From: Chryseobacterium sp. CH21
GTDB lineage: Bacteria; Bacteroidota; Bacteroidia; Flavobacteriales; Weeksellaceae
DNA length: 64,000 nucleotides
Assembly: GCF_004119445.1 (NCBI RefSeq)
Contig: NZ_QICI01000089.1
Coordinates: 1-64,000, forward strand
Reading direction: 5' to 3'
In this document: in pieces, positions 54,091 through 63,908 of the stretch
Layout: the number at the start of each line of letters is the position of its first letter
Numbering within the stretch: position 1 is the stretch's first letter
Notes under the pieces: generated by a model
What the model was told of the DNA's origin: nothing
Database searches by the model: none
Seen by the model: the letters and a program-made list of their open reading frames with translations, nothing else
Program-made: the position numbers and the translations under genes

Positions 54091-57000
54091 TTATTTAGCA
54101 TTTGATTTTATAGAATCTGTTTTTATTTCACCTTTTGCATCCGAAGTTTTTTTGTCTTTTTTCTTCTTTTTAAACAAAGAATTGAAGCTTTTACTCCACA
54201 CTACCCCTCCTCCATAGGCTTGATTAGCAGAACCGTTTGTACTCACCATCCCGATGTTTGTAGGCTTAGAATAAGCACGTATAACCAATGTACCGTCATT
54301 CTTTTTAGATAAATCATATTCTACAGAACCTTCCGTAGACAAATAATTGTTCTGCGCACCATCTGTTTTGGATAATGGTATACCCAAACCGGTTTTTATA
54401 TTAACTCTTGGAGAAAGGGCAACGCTTACTCCGGCATTAGCTCTGTCTCCAAAATTGGAATTCTGATCTCCTTTTACATAATTCAGGTCAATCTGGAATT
54501 CGTTACTCATTGTATTAAGAACAGATCCCAACTGTTTAAGAAGCATATTATAACCCTGTGATTCTGCAACATTTCCTACATTTACTTCTACTCCGCCGCT
54601 ATTGGACACGTTAAATGTGCTCAGCAAAAGAACAGAACCGAACTGGAGTACCTTCTCACCTTCCTGGCTCATTTTTGCAGCAAGGGTTTCTCTTACCTGG
54701 CTGGATACATCCATCGCCGTCACATTCAGATCAATCTGAGGGTCTACCAACGACTGGGTAATGTGGGCCTGCAGCAGGATACTGATAGGTTGTAATTTAC
54801 CCATACTCAAATATTCTCCGGCATTAGAAACCATTCTTATGTAGTTGGCATTGATATCCAATGTGGGTTTCATGGCATCACCATCCCATCTGATGCTGCT
54901 GTTTCTTTCAATCTGGAATGTTTTATTAAGAATTGCCTTAGAGACAAATGTTCCGTTATCTACTTTATAAGTACCGCTCATGGCAATATTCCCCTGTCTG
55001 TTCATATGGAACCTCAGCGGATCTGCGGATCCTTTTACGGTAATATTTCCTACATCATCTCCTACCAGTACATTTACGGTAGTCCCTTTATCTACAGCCA
55101 GATTGAAGTCAATATTCATATTCGCTCCGGTTTTCTTTTTTTCTTCCAGGGTAATAAGACCGTCTTTTCCTTCTTTCAGGAACCTCAGCATCTTAAATTC
55201 TTCTACATTGGAAGTAGAACTGGAATTAAAAGTAAAGGTACTTCCATTAAGTGCCTTCATATTAGGAGTCGTGATACTCAATCCTGAGACAGGTCCATCC
55301 ACATATAGATCTCCCTGACCATACACTCTACCCCAAAACAGGTCAAAATCTTTTTGCGTGGTATTCAGCATCAGCAGATTATCGGCTCTCATTACGAGAG
55401 ATACCCCCATTGAAGAAAGGGTTTCAAACTGAATCGCCCCGGAAATATTCCCTTTGGAATTGGTTCTTCCGTCATGCACTTCAATATTGTTGAGGATTGC
55501 CAACCCTTTGGTCAACTGAATTACAGTATCATCAAATGAGTAATCCACCCCTGTAAACAAAAGTTTTAATCCAAAATCTTTTAAAGCAATATCTCCACTA
55601 TAATCCAGATTGCTCAGCTTTCCGTTGATTTTAAGATCTCCGGTAGCTTTCCCACGAAGATTTCCGAAAATGGTCTGTACAAACTGTTGGGTAAACGACA
55701 GATCAAAATCACGCATTTCTGCCGTAAGATCAATGATGGGAGAAGAAGTGTTATTATTAACTGTTCCTGTCAGATTAAGACTGTTATTTCCTAAAGCTCC
55801 GGCAGAATGTACTTTTACATCAATATCATAAACGTTCAGAGAGAAACCGTTGGTAGCAGAAATAGAGATATCTCCCATATCATTTCCATTCATCTTAATA
55901 GCATCAATATTAAGATCTACCAATGGCTGCAGGGTACTTTTATCCATTTTGATCTTGACGCTTCCGTTCGCAAGACCTTTTATATCCATTGTATTTCCTC
56001 CGGACTGCATTTCCAGGAGTTTTTCTATAGCGAAGTCATTGATATCGGCATCTACATAAAAATCTTTTGCTGATTTAAACTGCGCTTCTTTAATAAACAA
56101 GGCACTTTTATCAGAATACACCCGCAGATTTCGGATATCAAAGTCTCCGGTGTTCCTTCTATAGGTAATAGAGTGATTCAGTTCCGGGCTTGTATCTATT
56201 GCCCAGGTCACCTCATTGAATTTTACCTCCGTAGGTTCAAACCTGAATACATAGTCGCCAGCTGCATCAGTAGACTGATCCACATTGATAGCATATTCTT
56301 TAAGCTTCTCATTAATCTCGTCATCAGGACTTCCATGCTTAAATACAGTAGCTAAATGAAGTGTATTTCCGTTTTCATTATTCCCTTTAAGCTCAAAATC
56401 TTTGATTACATTTTTATTATAAATGACTCTGTTGATCTTAGCATACAATTGCTGGTTAAGATCTGCAGTATTAATTCTAACTTTAACACTATCTACCATG
56501 GCGCTGTCTCTGCTGAGATTCTTACGGTCATTAATTTTATAATCAGGATTTGAAGACGCCAGCGCCTGATCAGCATCTGTAATCTCTTCCTCCTTATTCA
56601 TAATATATTTTAAAGATGCCGCATCAAGGTTCAGAATCAGGTTGTTTGAATCTCCGCTATATTCCCCTTCTACAAGAGCTCCTTGTGGCAATCTCAATTC
56701 GGGTAAGAAATAATTGATTAATCCTTGCTGAACATCAAACTTCAGCGCAAAATTCTGCCCGCGGTATAGTTTTCTAGGCGGTGGTCCTACAAGGATTCTT
56801 CCTACTCCGTTTTCTACCATTCCGGCAAGGTCTGCAAGACTGTATCTTCCTGATATCTTACCAGTAGCTGCACCTGGAGCATCTACATCAATTACACGTC
56901 CTCCTGCTTCTACAAAGGTTTTTAATTTGGCATTCGGAATATTATATTTTTGAGTAGCTGAAGCAAAATGAAGGTTATTGGCATTCACATCCAAAGTAAG

Positions 57001-58881
57001 ATCATTGATGGAAGACATCGCCATTTTACCTTCAACCTGACCACTTACTGCCTGAGTACCTGGCTTATTGGTAAAATAGTTCATATTCAGATAGGTAACA
57101 TCTGCATTCACATCCATGGATATTCTCGAAGTACTGAAATCTATCAACCCTTTAACAGTAGCTTTTGCCTGCTCATCATTAACCGTAATAAGTCCGTTAT
57201 ATTTTTTATGATCTAATAATCCGTCGAGGTATAGATTATTGATGGTTTTATCCATTATTTCAACGCTTGCAATCTGAGATTTTGTGGTCAGACGCATGGT
57301 ATTGACATCAAAACTTTGTCCGTTAAGATCAAATTTACCGGAAATCAATCCAACGGTTTTATTTTTTGTAATAACTGAGGTATTGAGATCTTTCACATCA
57401 AGATAACCGGAATATTTCGGCATAGCGGTACTATAGCCCGTCAAAGTAAGCTTAGAAATTTTAGCCTGACCAATCCCGGTCATTAGATTTCCGCTGTCTA
57501 CGTAGATCTGATCCGGGTTTACTTTTGCTGTTCCATTATACTTTAGTTTCCCAAAATCGTCTGCGAAGTTCTTCATCTTTTTGGAGATAAAGGAAGGCAT
57601 CATTGCTTTTAAATCTTTGTAGGTAAAATCTGTGGAAAGGTCTTTTGTTTCAATGGAAAAATGTCCTTTCAAAAGATTATCGACCTTCATTGTTTTGGTA
57701 GCAATATTCACATCAGGATTTCTGATCAGGAAATTTTCCAAGTGAAATTTATTCAAAGGCCCTGTCATTTTCCCTGCAAGATTGAACGGCTTGATATTAT
57801 CCCAGTTTGTTACAAAATAGCTGATATCATAACCACTAAGCTGGCTCCCCTGCTGGATATTCATATCCCAACGCACCCTATCTGCAAAATCTGCCCATGA
57901 TCCGTCATGAAGATTAAATTTGATATCTCCCTGAAGCAAGCTATGATCTGTATTCAGTGTAAGGTCTTTTAATGACAAAAACTGCTTCGTTAGAGACAGT
58001 TCTGTTGAAAAAGTATCCACAAAATGAGATTTCCCCCATCTTGAGGTCACAAATGACATATTATTAATCAATGCCGAGACATTCGGGCCATTGACCTTTA
58101 CGTTCGGTGCTTTTAAATTGAATTTTGTTGCAGTAAGCCATTTCCCCTGTTCTCCGGGAGAATTTTCATTGACGATAGAAACTTTAGAGTCGATAATCTG
58201 AATTCTGGAATTCAACTGAAAAGGAGGTTTCTTCGGGTCTCTTTTCTTTCCGTTGTCAAACAGGTCTACAAATCTTACAAAGTTGGATATGCTGTCTCCT
58301 TTATAAGTAATTACTTTTACATCAGCATTGACGAGAGCCAGAGAATTAAAGCTTAAGGAATTGCTGTTTCCTGAGATGGCATTTACCGCCAGAGATATCC
58401 AGTCGGAATCTGCTCGAAATTCGCGGGCTGTAATGAAATTAAATCCTTTATAATCTTTTACTTTTAAACCTTTTATCGTTACATCACCGAAATAATTGAC
58501 GTCTACACTTTCTGTAGTAAATCCAGATTTAAAATCATTATTAACAAGTTTGAGCGCCTGATCTGCCGCCCATTGCTTTGTTACAGGAAGATTGACCGCA
58601 ATCAGTACTCCGCCCACAAGAAAAATCCCCAGCCAAAAGAGAATCAAGAGAAGCTTTGCCCACCAGGTATAGCTGGTAACATCCTTCACGGCCTGTTTAC
58701 CAAACTCTCCTGCTGTTTCTACAGGATGATGTATGACATCTGAAGCTAGTTCAGTTGCTTCTTTTACTGTTTCCCGTACTTTCCCTTCTACATTTTCAAC
58801 AGTTTTCTGTACCTGATCCCCTAGGTTTTCAGCTACAGATTTTTTATTCTCATTCTCGTTATTATTCTCTAACTTTGCCAT
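54091..58881 (-). CDS. tamB: TamB-like translocation/assembly module (AsmA-like, DUF490)
   Basis: About 1596 residues from ATG 58881 (MAKLENNNENENKKSVAENL). An N-terminal amphipathic/charged region is followed by one membrane helix (LLLILFWLGIFLVGGVLIAV, about residues 95-114), then very long repetitive beta-rich stretches (FNLNGQSFDVNTMRL, GLATGSVKIKMD type). The C-terminal DUF490 is AHITQSLVDPQIDLNVTAMD, VRETLAAKMSQEGEKVLQFG. TamB bridges inner and outer membrane, moving lipids or assembling outer-membrane proteins. A Lys-rich tail (KKKKKDKKTSDAKGE) ends it. Divergent from tsaD with four bases between start codons. Confidence 0.9.
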   Translation of the reverse strand: MAKLENNNENENKKSVAENLGDQVQKTVENVEGKVRETVKEATELASDVIHHPVETAGEFGKQAVKDVTSYTWWAKLLLILFWLGIFLVGGVLIAVNLPVTKQWAADQALKLVNNDFKSGFTTESVDVNYFGDVTIKGLKVKDYKGFNFITAREFRADSDWISLAVNAISGNSNSLSFNSLALVNADVKVITYKGDSISNFVRFVDLFDNGKKRDPKKPPFQLNSRIQIIDSKVSIVNENSPGEQGKWLTATKFNLKAPNVKVNGPNVSALINNMSFVTSRWGKSHFVDTFSTELSLTKQFLSLKDLTLNTDHSLLQGDIKFNLHDGSWADFADRVRWDMNIQQGSQLSGYDISYFVTNWDNIKPFNLAGKMTGPLNKFHLENFLIRNPDVNIATKTMKVDNLLKGHFSIETKDLSTDFTYKDLKAMMPSFISKKMKNFADDFGKLKYNGTAKVNPDQIYVDSGNLMTGIGQAKISKLTLTGYSTAMPKYSGYLDVKDLNTSVITKNKTVGLISGKFDLNGQSFDVNTMRLTTKSQIASVEIMDKTINNLYLDGLLDHKKYNGLITVNDEQAKATVKGLIDFSTSRISMDVNADVTYLNMNYFTNKPGTQAVSGQVEGKMAMSSINDLTLDVNANNLHFASATQKYNIPNAKLKTFVEAGGRVIDVDAPGAATGKISGRYSLADLAGMVENGVGRILVGPPPRKLYRGQNFALKFDVQQGLINYFLPELRLPQGALVEGEYSGDSNNLILNLDAASLKYIMNKEEEITDADQALASSNPDYKINDRKNLSRDSAMVDSVKVRINTADLNQQLYAKINRVIYNKNVIKDFELKGNNENGNTLHLATVFKHGSPDDEINEKLKEYAINVDQSTDAAGDYVFRFEPTEVKFNEVTWAIDTSPELNHSITYRRNTGDFDIRNLRVYSDKSALFIKEAQFKSAKDFYVDADINDFAIEKLLEMQSGGNTMDIKGLANGSVKIKMDKSTLQPLVDLNIDAIKMNGNDMGDISISATNGFSLNVYDIDVKVHSAGALGNNSLNLTGTVNNNTSSPIIDLTAEMRDFDLSFTQQFVQTIFGNLRGKATGDLKINGKLSNLDYSGDIALKDFGLKLLFTGVDYSFDDTVIQLTKGLAILNNIEVHDGRTNSKGNISGAIQFETLSSMGVSLVMRADNLLMLNTTQKDFDLFWGRVYGQGDLYVDGPVSGLSITTPNMKALNGSTFTFNSSSTSNVEEFKMLRFLKEGKDGLITLEEKKKTGANMNIDFNLAVDKGTTVNVLVGDDVGNITVKGSADPLRFHMNRQGNIAMSGTYKVDNGTFVSKAILNKTFQIERNSSIRWDGDAMKPTLDINANYIRMVSNAGEYLSMGKLQPISILLQAHITQSLVDPQIDLNVTAMDVSSQVRETLAAKMSQEGEKVLQFGSVLLLSTFNVSNSGGVEVNVGNVAESQGYNMLLKQLGSVLNTMSNEFQIDLNYVKGDQNSNFGDRANAGVSVALSPRVNIKTGLGIPLSKTDGAQNNYLSTEGSVEYDLSKKNDGTLVIRAYSKPTNIGMVSTNGSANQAYGGGVVWSKSFNSLFKKKKKDKKTSDAKGEIKTDSIKSNAK

Positions 58882-58885
58882 TATT

Positions 58886-59902
58886 ATGAGCGACTCTATA
58901 ATTTTAGGTATTGAATCGTCCTGTGACGACACCTCAGCAGCTATCATCAAGGGAAATTCTATTCTTTCAAACATTGCCGCGAACCAGGCCATCCACAAAG
59001 AATATGGCGGCGTTGTCCCTGAATTGGCTTCACGAGCCCATCAGCAAAATATTATCCCCGTTGTTGAAAAATCTTTTTCTAAAGCAAATATACAACAAAA
59101 TGCTATCTCTGCTATAGGATTTACTCGCGGACCGGGACTTTTAGGATCTCTTCTTGTAGGAACATCATTTGCTAAGTCTTTGGCTATGAGCCTGAATGTA
59201 CCACTGATTGAAGTAAATCACCTTCAAGCCCACATTCTGGCCCATTTCATCGAAGATGCAAATCCTGTGCCGCCTACCTTCCCTTTCTTATGTCTTACTG
59301 TAAGCGGCGGACATACGATGATTGTGCTGGTAAAAGACTATTTCGATATGGAAATCATTGGAAAAACCATTGATGATGCAGCAGGAGAAGCTTTTGACAA
59401 AATCGGGAAGATTTTTGACCTTGACTACCCTGCCGGACCTATTATTGACAGACTGGCGAAGGAAGGAAATCCTGATGCTTTTAAATTCAACAAACCGAAG
59501 CTGGAAAACTACGATTATTCTTTTAGCGGTATTAAAACGTCTGTATTGTATTTCATCCAGAAAGAAGTCAGAAAAAACCCGGATTTCATCAAGGAAAATC
59601 TTAATGACCTTTGTGCATCTGTACAAAAATCCATCATAGAAATCCTGATGAATAAGCTTGAAAAAGCAGCCAAAGATCTCAATGTAAATCAGGTTGCCAT
59701 CGCAGGTGGTGTATCTGCCAATTCTGCACTTAGAAAAACAATGGAAGACAATAAAGAAAGACTAGGTTGGGACATTTATATTCCTAAATTCGAATATACA
59801 ACAGATAATGCAGCCATGATTGCCATGGTAGCAAAATTGAAGTTTGAGCGAGGAGAATTTACAGATTTAAGAACTTCCGCAACTGCAAAATACGATTTAT
59901 GA
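58886..59902 (+). CDS. tsaD: tRNA N6-threonylcarbamoyladenosine transferase TsaD
   Basis: 338 residues. ILGIESSCDDTSAAI at the start, metal-binding HLQAHILAH, and late nucleotide/metal motifs VAIAGGVSANSALRK and TDNAAMIAM. With TsaB/TsaE it makes t6A37 in ANN-decoding tRNAs. Its ATG is four bases from the TamB start on the other strand, so its promoter must lie inside tamB. Overlaps the next gene by ATGA. Confidence 0.96.
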   Translation: MSDSIILGIESSCDDTSAAIIKGNSILSNIAANQAIHKEYGGVVPELASRAHQQNIIPVVEKSFSKANIQQNAISAIGFTRGPGLLGSLLVGTSFAKSLAMSLNVPLIEVNHLQAHILAHFIEDANPVPPTFPFLCLTVSGGHTMIVLVKDYFDMEIIGKTIDDAAGEAFDKIGKIFDLDYPAGPIIDRLAKEGNPDAFKFNKPKLENYDYSFSGIKTSVLYFIQKEVRKNPDFIKENLNDLCASVQKSIIEILMNKLEKAAKDLNVNQVAIAGGVSANSALRKTMEDNKERLGWDIYIPKFEYTTDNAAMIAMVAKLKFERGEFTDLRTSATAKYDL

Positions 59903-60294
59903 AAATACTCTTAGAAGAAAAAGTACTGGGAACGCATTCTAAAAAGAATTCAAAATATTACTGGGTATTAGAAACGATCACCGGAAGATATGAGGGTTCA
60001 GAAACTTTTTCAGAGTTTACCGGAGAAAGTTCTGAGACAGGATATATTCAGGATATCAAAGATGAAGTTTTACAATTAATGAATTCTGAACACCTTTTTA
60101 GCTTTCCTTATACTCCGAAAGAAGGAGATTTTTTATCGATCAAAAATAATCTGAGAAAACAGGAATATTTAAATTTGATTTTCATTAACAACAACTGGAT
60201 AGAAGAAATATACATGTGTTCTTACCGTGAGTGTGATACGGATATATACACTACGATCAAAACAGGAGTTGCATTCATAAGCCAGGATATATGA
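59899..60294 (+). CDS. Unknown protein between tsaD and rsmE
   Basis: 131 residues, soluble, no signal. Text VLGTHSKKNSKYYWVLETIT and GFSFPYTPKEGDF-type LFSFPYTPKEGDFLSIKNN is not recognised. It overlaps tsaD by four bases (ATGA) and rsmE by four bases, so it is translationally coupled to both. RNA modification is a reasonable but unproven context. Confidence 0.75.
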   Translation: MKILLEEKVLGTHSKKNSKYYWVLETITGRYEGSETFSEFTGESSETGYIQDIKDEVLQLMNSEHLFSFPYTPKEGDFLSIKNNLRKQEYLNLIFINNNWIEEIYMCSYRECDTDIYTTIKTGVAFISQDI

Positions 60295-60986
60295 AATTAT
60301 TTTACGGAGAAATAGCAAATCAGAAAGTAATCATCAATGATGAAGAGCAGCAACACATTGTAAAGGTTCTTCGGATGAAAGATGGTGAGGAAATTCATGT
60401 GACGGATGGAAAAGGAAATCTGGCTTCCGGAAAACTGATGATAGAAGGTAAGAAAGCTGGTATTGAAGTGTCAGAAATTAAAGAAAATCTTCCGGAATTC
60501 AATCCAAAACTTCATATTGCGATTGCTCCCACCAAAAATATTGACAGAATTGAATTCTTTGTGGAAAAAGCTGTAGAAATGGGTATTTCTGAGATCAGCA
60601 TTATTATTACTGAGAAAACAGAACGTAAAAACATTAATATTGATAAAATCAGAAAACAGGCTATTGCTGCATCAAAGCAAAGTCTTAGATTTCATTTTCC
60701 AGTCGTTAATGATGCAGTGAAACTGACAGACTTTCTGAAAAATATTGATCCGGAAAATACTTTTGTAGCGCACTGTCATGAAAATCTGGAAAGAATTGAT
60801 CTTAAAAATATTCCTCAACTGGAACAGCTTACTTTTTTAATTGGTCCTGAAGGGGATTTTTCTGAAAAGGAAATTGCATTTCTGGCAGACCATAAAGTAA
60901 GAGCAGTATCCCTCGGAAACCAAAGACTCAGAACGGAAACGGCCGGAGTTTTTGTAGCCGCCTGGAATTATTACAACATGATATAA
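60291..60986 (+). CDS. rsmE: 16S rRNA (uracil-1498-N3)-methyltransferase RsmE
   Basis: 231 residues. N-terminal PUA-like barrel (EEQQHIVKVLRMKDGEEIHV) and the SPOUT knot: LHIAIAPTKNIDRIEFFVEK, FLIGPEGDFSEKEIA, LGNQRLRTETAGVFVAAW. Methylates U1498 in 16S rRNA. Last gene of the tsaD operon. Confidence 0.95.
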   Translation: MKLFYGEIANQKVIINDEEQQHIVKVLRMKDGEEIHVTDGKGNLASGKLMIEGKKAGIEVSEIKENLPEFNPKLHIAIAPTKNIDRIEFFVEKAVEMGISEISIIITEKTERKNINIDKIRKQAIAASKQSLRFHFPVVNDAVKLTDFLKNIDPENTFVAHCHENLERIDLKNIPQLEQLTFLIGPEGDFSEKEIAFLADHKVRAVSLGNQRLRTETAGVFVAAWNYYNMI

Positions 60987-60991
60987 AAAAC

Positions 60992-61024
60992 AAAAAGAGA
61001 AGATTCCAAGTCTTCTCTTTTTTA
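60992..61024. terminator. Terminator between convergent rsmE and SpoU genes
   Basis: AAAAGAGAAGA, loop, TCTTCTCTTTT with T/A tails. Confidence 0.8.
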
Positions 61025-61034
61025 TTTTCAATAA

Positions 61035-61715
61035 TTATTTCCAATCAATATTATTTTCTCTCAGATATTTTTCAAAAATCTGTTGTCCGCTCCTGATTGA
61101 ATTGACTGTCCATAGGATTTTCATTCTTAAAAGCTTTTCTTCATCCAGTTTATAGTCTATATCAGATTTTATCAGCTTTTGTTTCAGTTCGTACATACAA
61201 ATGGATGCAGCGACAGAAACATTGAAGCTTCTCGTAAAGCCATACATCGGAATAGCAAGTGTTTCATCTGCAAAATCTAAAATCTCCTGAGAAACACCCT
61301 CCATTTCAGTTCCAAAAACCAAAGCAATGGGTTCAGTAATTTCATATTCAGGCAGCATTTTAGCATTATTTTCCAAAGAGACAACTACTATTTTGTATCC
61401 TCTGTCTTTAATAGACTGAAAAGATTCCATATTCCTGGGAAGCTTTTCAACTTCTACCCATGTATCAGCTCCTTTTGTTACCCGAAGGTTAGGTTCAAAG
61501 CTGTATTCTTCCTGCAAAGCCACTACTTTATGAAAACCGCATGCTTCCACAGAACGTACAATGGCTGCTGCATTTCGAAACTGATAAACATCTTCTACCA
61601 CCGGAAGCACAAAATCAGAACTTTCCTGAGAAAAATGTTCAATTTTCGAGAGTCTTTCTTCAGTTAAAAACTGTTTTAAATATTCATAAGTTTGCGCTAA
61701 ATCTTTCATCCGCAT
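61035..61715 (-). CDS. SpoU/TrmH-family RNA 2'-O-methyltransferase
   Basis: 226 residues. SPOUT motifs VVEDVYQFRNAAAIVRSVEA (motif 1), ALVFGTEMEGVSQEILD (motif 2) and AIPMYGFTRSFNVSVAASI (motif 3). TrmH-like tRNA Gm18 methylase is the best guess from length; other RNA targets are possible. Two near Met starts (MRMKDLAQ, MKDLAQ) make no difference to the fold. Confidence 0.9.
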   Translation of the reverse strand: MRMKDLAQTYEYLKQFLTEERLSKIEHFSQESSDFVLPVVEDVYQFRNAAAIVRSVEACGFHKVVALQEEYSFEPNLRVTKGADTWVEVEKLPRNMESFQSIKDRGYKIVVVSLENNAKMLPEYEITEPIALVFGTEMEGVSQEILDFADETLAIPMYGFTRSFNVSVAASICMYELKQKLIKSDIDYKLDEEKLLRMKILWTVNSIRSGQQIFEKYLRENNIDWK

Positions 61716-61876
61716 TCAGTTATTTTTTTCAATAGCCCTATGAAACGTCTGTAATTTTCATTTTATTTTGATAAAATTTCATGATAAGCGTTTCATTCGT
61801 TTTCAAATCTTTGCAAATTAACGTAATTTTGACCTATGAACCCTCATCGGGCTCCAATTCTTAATTAAAATAATAC

Positions 61877-62893
61877 ATGAAGCGAAAAGTCCTGCTCATC
61901 TATACCGGTGGAACCATCGGAATGGAAAAAGATTACGAAACCGGAAGTCTCCGTGCCTTTGATTTTGGTAATATATTTGAAAAGATGCCTGAAATGAGGC
62001 TTATGGAGTGTGAAGTCTTTGTTCATCCTTTTGCCAAGCCACTGGATTCTTCGGATATGGGACCTGAAGAATGGAGAGTGATCGCTAATTATATTCAAAA
62101 AAATTATGATGATTATGATGGGTTCCTGATCCTCCACGGAACGGATACCATGTCTTATACGGCATCGGCACTAAGCTTCATGCTAAAAGGATTAAGAAAA
62201 CCAGTAATCATGACGGGTTCTCAGCTTCCCATTGGTGATTTGAGAACGGATGCGAAGGAAAATCTTCTGACCAGCCTTTATTACGCCAGTCTTTATGAAA
62301 ATGATGAAGCAGTTATTCAGGAGGTTGCTGTTTATTTTGAGTACAAATTATTAAGAGGAAACAGAACATTGAAATATTCTGCGGAATATTTTGATGCGTA
62401 TTCAAGTCCGAACTACCCTATTTTAGGGCAATCCGGAGTTCATTTGAATATTATTAAAGATAACCTGTTCCGTTGTGATCCAAAGGTGGAATTTCATGTA
62501 GACGAACATATTTCTGAAGATATTTTATTCTGGAGAATTTTCCCAGGTATGCATCTGAGCCACTTCAAAGAAATCCCAAAAATGAAAGTTCTGATCCTTC
62601 AGGTTTTTGGTTCCGGAACCATTTTCAGCAGTGCAAAAACTCAGGAAACACTTCAGGAAATCAGAAATAACGGAACTGAAATCGTGGTGGTAAGTCAGTG
62701 TATATCAGGAGGAATATCATTTGGAAAGTATGAAAACAGTAATATTTTCTCCAGAATCGGAGCGATCAGCGGAAGAGACATGACTGCGGAAACAGCCATT
62801 ACCAAAGCAATGCACCTTATTGACAACCCAAGCTACTCCGGAAGCTTTGCAGATAATTTCACCAAAAGCCTTTGTGGAGAAATTACAGATTAA
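61877..62893 (+). CDS. ansA: Type I L-asparaginase
   Basis: 338 residues, cytoplasmic (no signal peptide). First catalytic triad Thr in YTGGTIGM, second site LHGTDTMSYTASAL, plus MTGSQLPIGDLRTD. Hydrolyses asparagine to aspartate and ammonia. Monocistronic; a tRNA gene follows 55 bp downstream. Confidence 0.93.
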   Translation: MKRKVLLIYTGGTIGMEKDYETGSLRAFDFGNIFEKMPEMRLMECEVFVHPFAKPLDSSDMGPEEWRVIANYIQKNYDDYDGFLILHGTDTMSYTASALSFMLKGLRKPVIMTGSQLPIGDLRTDAKENLLTSLYYASLYENDEAVIQEVAVYFEYKLLRGNRTLKYSAEYFDAYSSPNYPILGQSGVHLNIIKDNLFRCDPKVEFHVDEHISEDILFWRIFPGMHLSHFKEIPKMKVLILQVFGSGTIFSSAKTQETLQEIRNNGTEIVVVSQCISGGISFGKYENSNIFSRIGAISGRDMTAETAITKAMHLIDNPSYSGSFADNFTKSLCGEITD

Positions 62894-62906
62894 ATTGTAA
62901 GAATAA

Positions 62907-62937
62907 TTTGGATATTAAAGAAAATACACTATTTTTG
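62907..62937 (+). promoter_or_regulatory. Promoter of tRNA-Ser
   Basis: TTTG 62907-62910, 19-bp spacer, TATTTTTG 62930-62937, with the mature tRNA 12 bp downstream. Confidence 0.6.
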
Positions 62938-62948
62938 CAATCTCAAAA

Positions 62949-63035
62949 AGAGAGGTGTCCGAGTGGTTGAAGGAGCTACCCTGGAAAGGTAGTATACGGG
63001 TAACTGTATCGAGGGTTCGAATCCCTTCCTCTCTG
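62949..63035 (+). tRNA. tRNA-Ser (anticodon GGA)
   Basis: 87 bp. The acceptor arms AGAGAGG (62949-62955) and CCTCTCT (63028-63034) pair, with discriminator G at 63035. The anticodon loop is CTGGAAA (anticodon GGA). There is a long class II variable arm (TATACGGGTAACTGTATC) and a T arm GAGGG TTCGAAT CCCTT. CCA is not encoded. It reads UCC/UCU codons. Confidence 0.95.
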
Positions 63036-63044
63036 CAAGAAAAT

Positions 63045-63078
63045 AAAATCCTGTGCTGGTTTAGCACAGGATTTTTTT
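63045..63078 (+). terminator. Terminator after tRNA-Ser
   Basis: AAAATCCTGTGC, loop, GCACAGGATTTTTTT. Confidence 0.9.
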
Positions 63079-63222
63079 ATTAATACATTTCACTTATTTT
63101 CAAATCACTCTTTTCTTAAGTATTTCTACTAAACCCCACAATTGGTTATTTATACTATAAAATATCATATCTGTTCTTCGTTACTTTGAAATACAAACTA
63201 ACCATCTAAAATCCAAACCGAT

Positions 63223-63639
63223 ATGACATCAACAAGTGTAAATGCAAATTCTTCAGGTCAATTAGTACTTGGAAACGGAGCACAGTTCTGGGTGTATCTT
63301 TCTCCACAAAATGATACTTCCAGAATGATTTCTACATGGCGTGTAACTTTCTCACAAGGAAACTGGAGTGACTTTATCTCAAGTGAGAATCCTACCAAGC
63401 AAATTCAAACTCCTAATCTTTCAGGGATCTTTGAAATTAAAGTAGAATTATTGAGCGGATCTACCGGTACATGGCGTCAGATTCCGCCACAACAGGGAAG
63501 TCATAATGAAATAGGCTGCAACTCCAACTGTGCTTCTATGGTAGGTATCGTTGCAGACAGCACAAATCCTCCCATTGGTGCTATCAATGCTCATTTTTGG
63601 ACCACATGGGATGCTATGTGTGGAGTAAGACAGAACTAA
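63223..63639 (+). CDS. Small beta-rich protein, unknown
   Basis: 138 residues without signal peptide. Start MTSTSVNANSSGQLVLGNGA; alternating strand pattern (QFWVYLSPQN, WRVTFSQGNWSDFI, GIFEIKVELL) suggests an immunoglobulin-like or jelly-roll fold. Cysteines in GCNSNCASM and near the end in AMCGVRQN could be paired. Sits alone after the tRNA gene. I do not recognise the family. Confidence 0.65.
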   Translation: MTSTSVNANSSGQLVLGNGAQFWVYLSPQNDTSRMISTWRVTFSQGNWSDFISSENPTKQIQTPNLSGIFEIKVELLSGSTGTWRQIPPQQGSHNEIGCNSNCASMVGIVADSTNPPIGAINAHFWTTWDAMCGVRQN

Positions 63640-63665
63640 ATGTAAATAACAGTCCATACAACCTG

Positions 63666-63696
63666 ATTGCCACAGTATTTTATATATTGTGGCAAT
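63666..63696 (+). terminator. Terminator after the 63223 gene
   Basis: ATTGCCACA, loop, TGTGGCAAT, followed by TTATTATTG (no strong T run). Confidence 0.55.
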
Positions 63697-63754
63697 TTAT
63701 TATTGTATCTATACACCAGAAAATCAATCTGTTTTATAATTAACTTAAAAATAC

Positions 63755-63793
63755 TTATCCACTTTTCCACAAGTTATTGGTAAGTTATCAACA
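63755..63793. other. Group of DnaA-box-like sites
   Basis: TTTTCCACA (63763-63771) fits TTWTNCACA exactly. TTATCCACT (63755-63763) and TTATCAACA (63785-63793) are one base off. AT-rich DNA follows. It may mark an origin-type or DnaA-regulated region, but three sites in AT-rich DNA can occur by chance. Confidence 0.3.
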
Positions 63794-63908
63794 TTTTACT
63801 AACAATTGCCATTTAATTTAAAAAGATTTATTCCTAAATCTATCCCAAATCAGATCTTTATTTTGTCTTGTTTTTAAACAGTATTAAAAGATTTTGAATA
63901 AATATTCT

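Noticed and set aside
54980..58000. Many 60-110 residue plus-strand frames inside tamB
   Set aside because: All are antisense shadows of the long coding sequence, with no independent start signals or family text.
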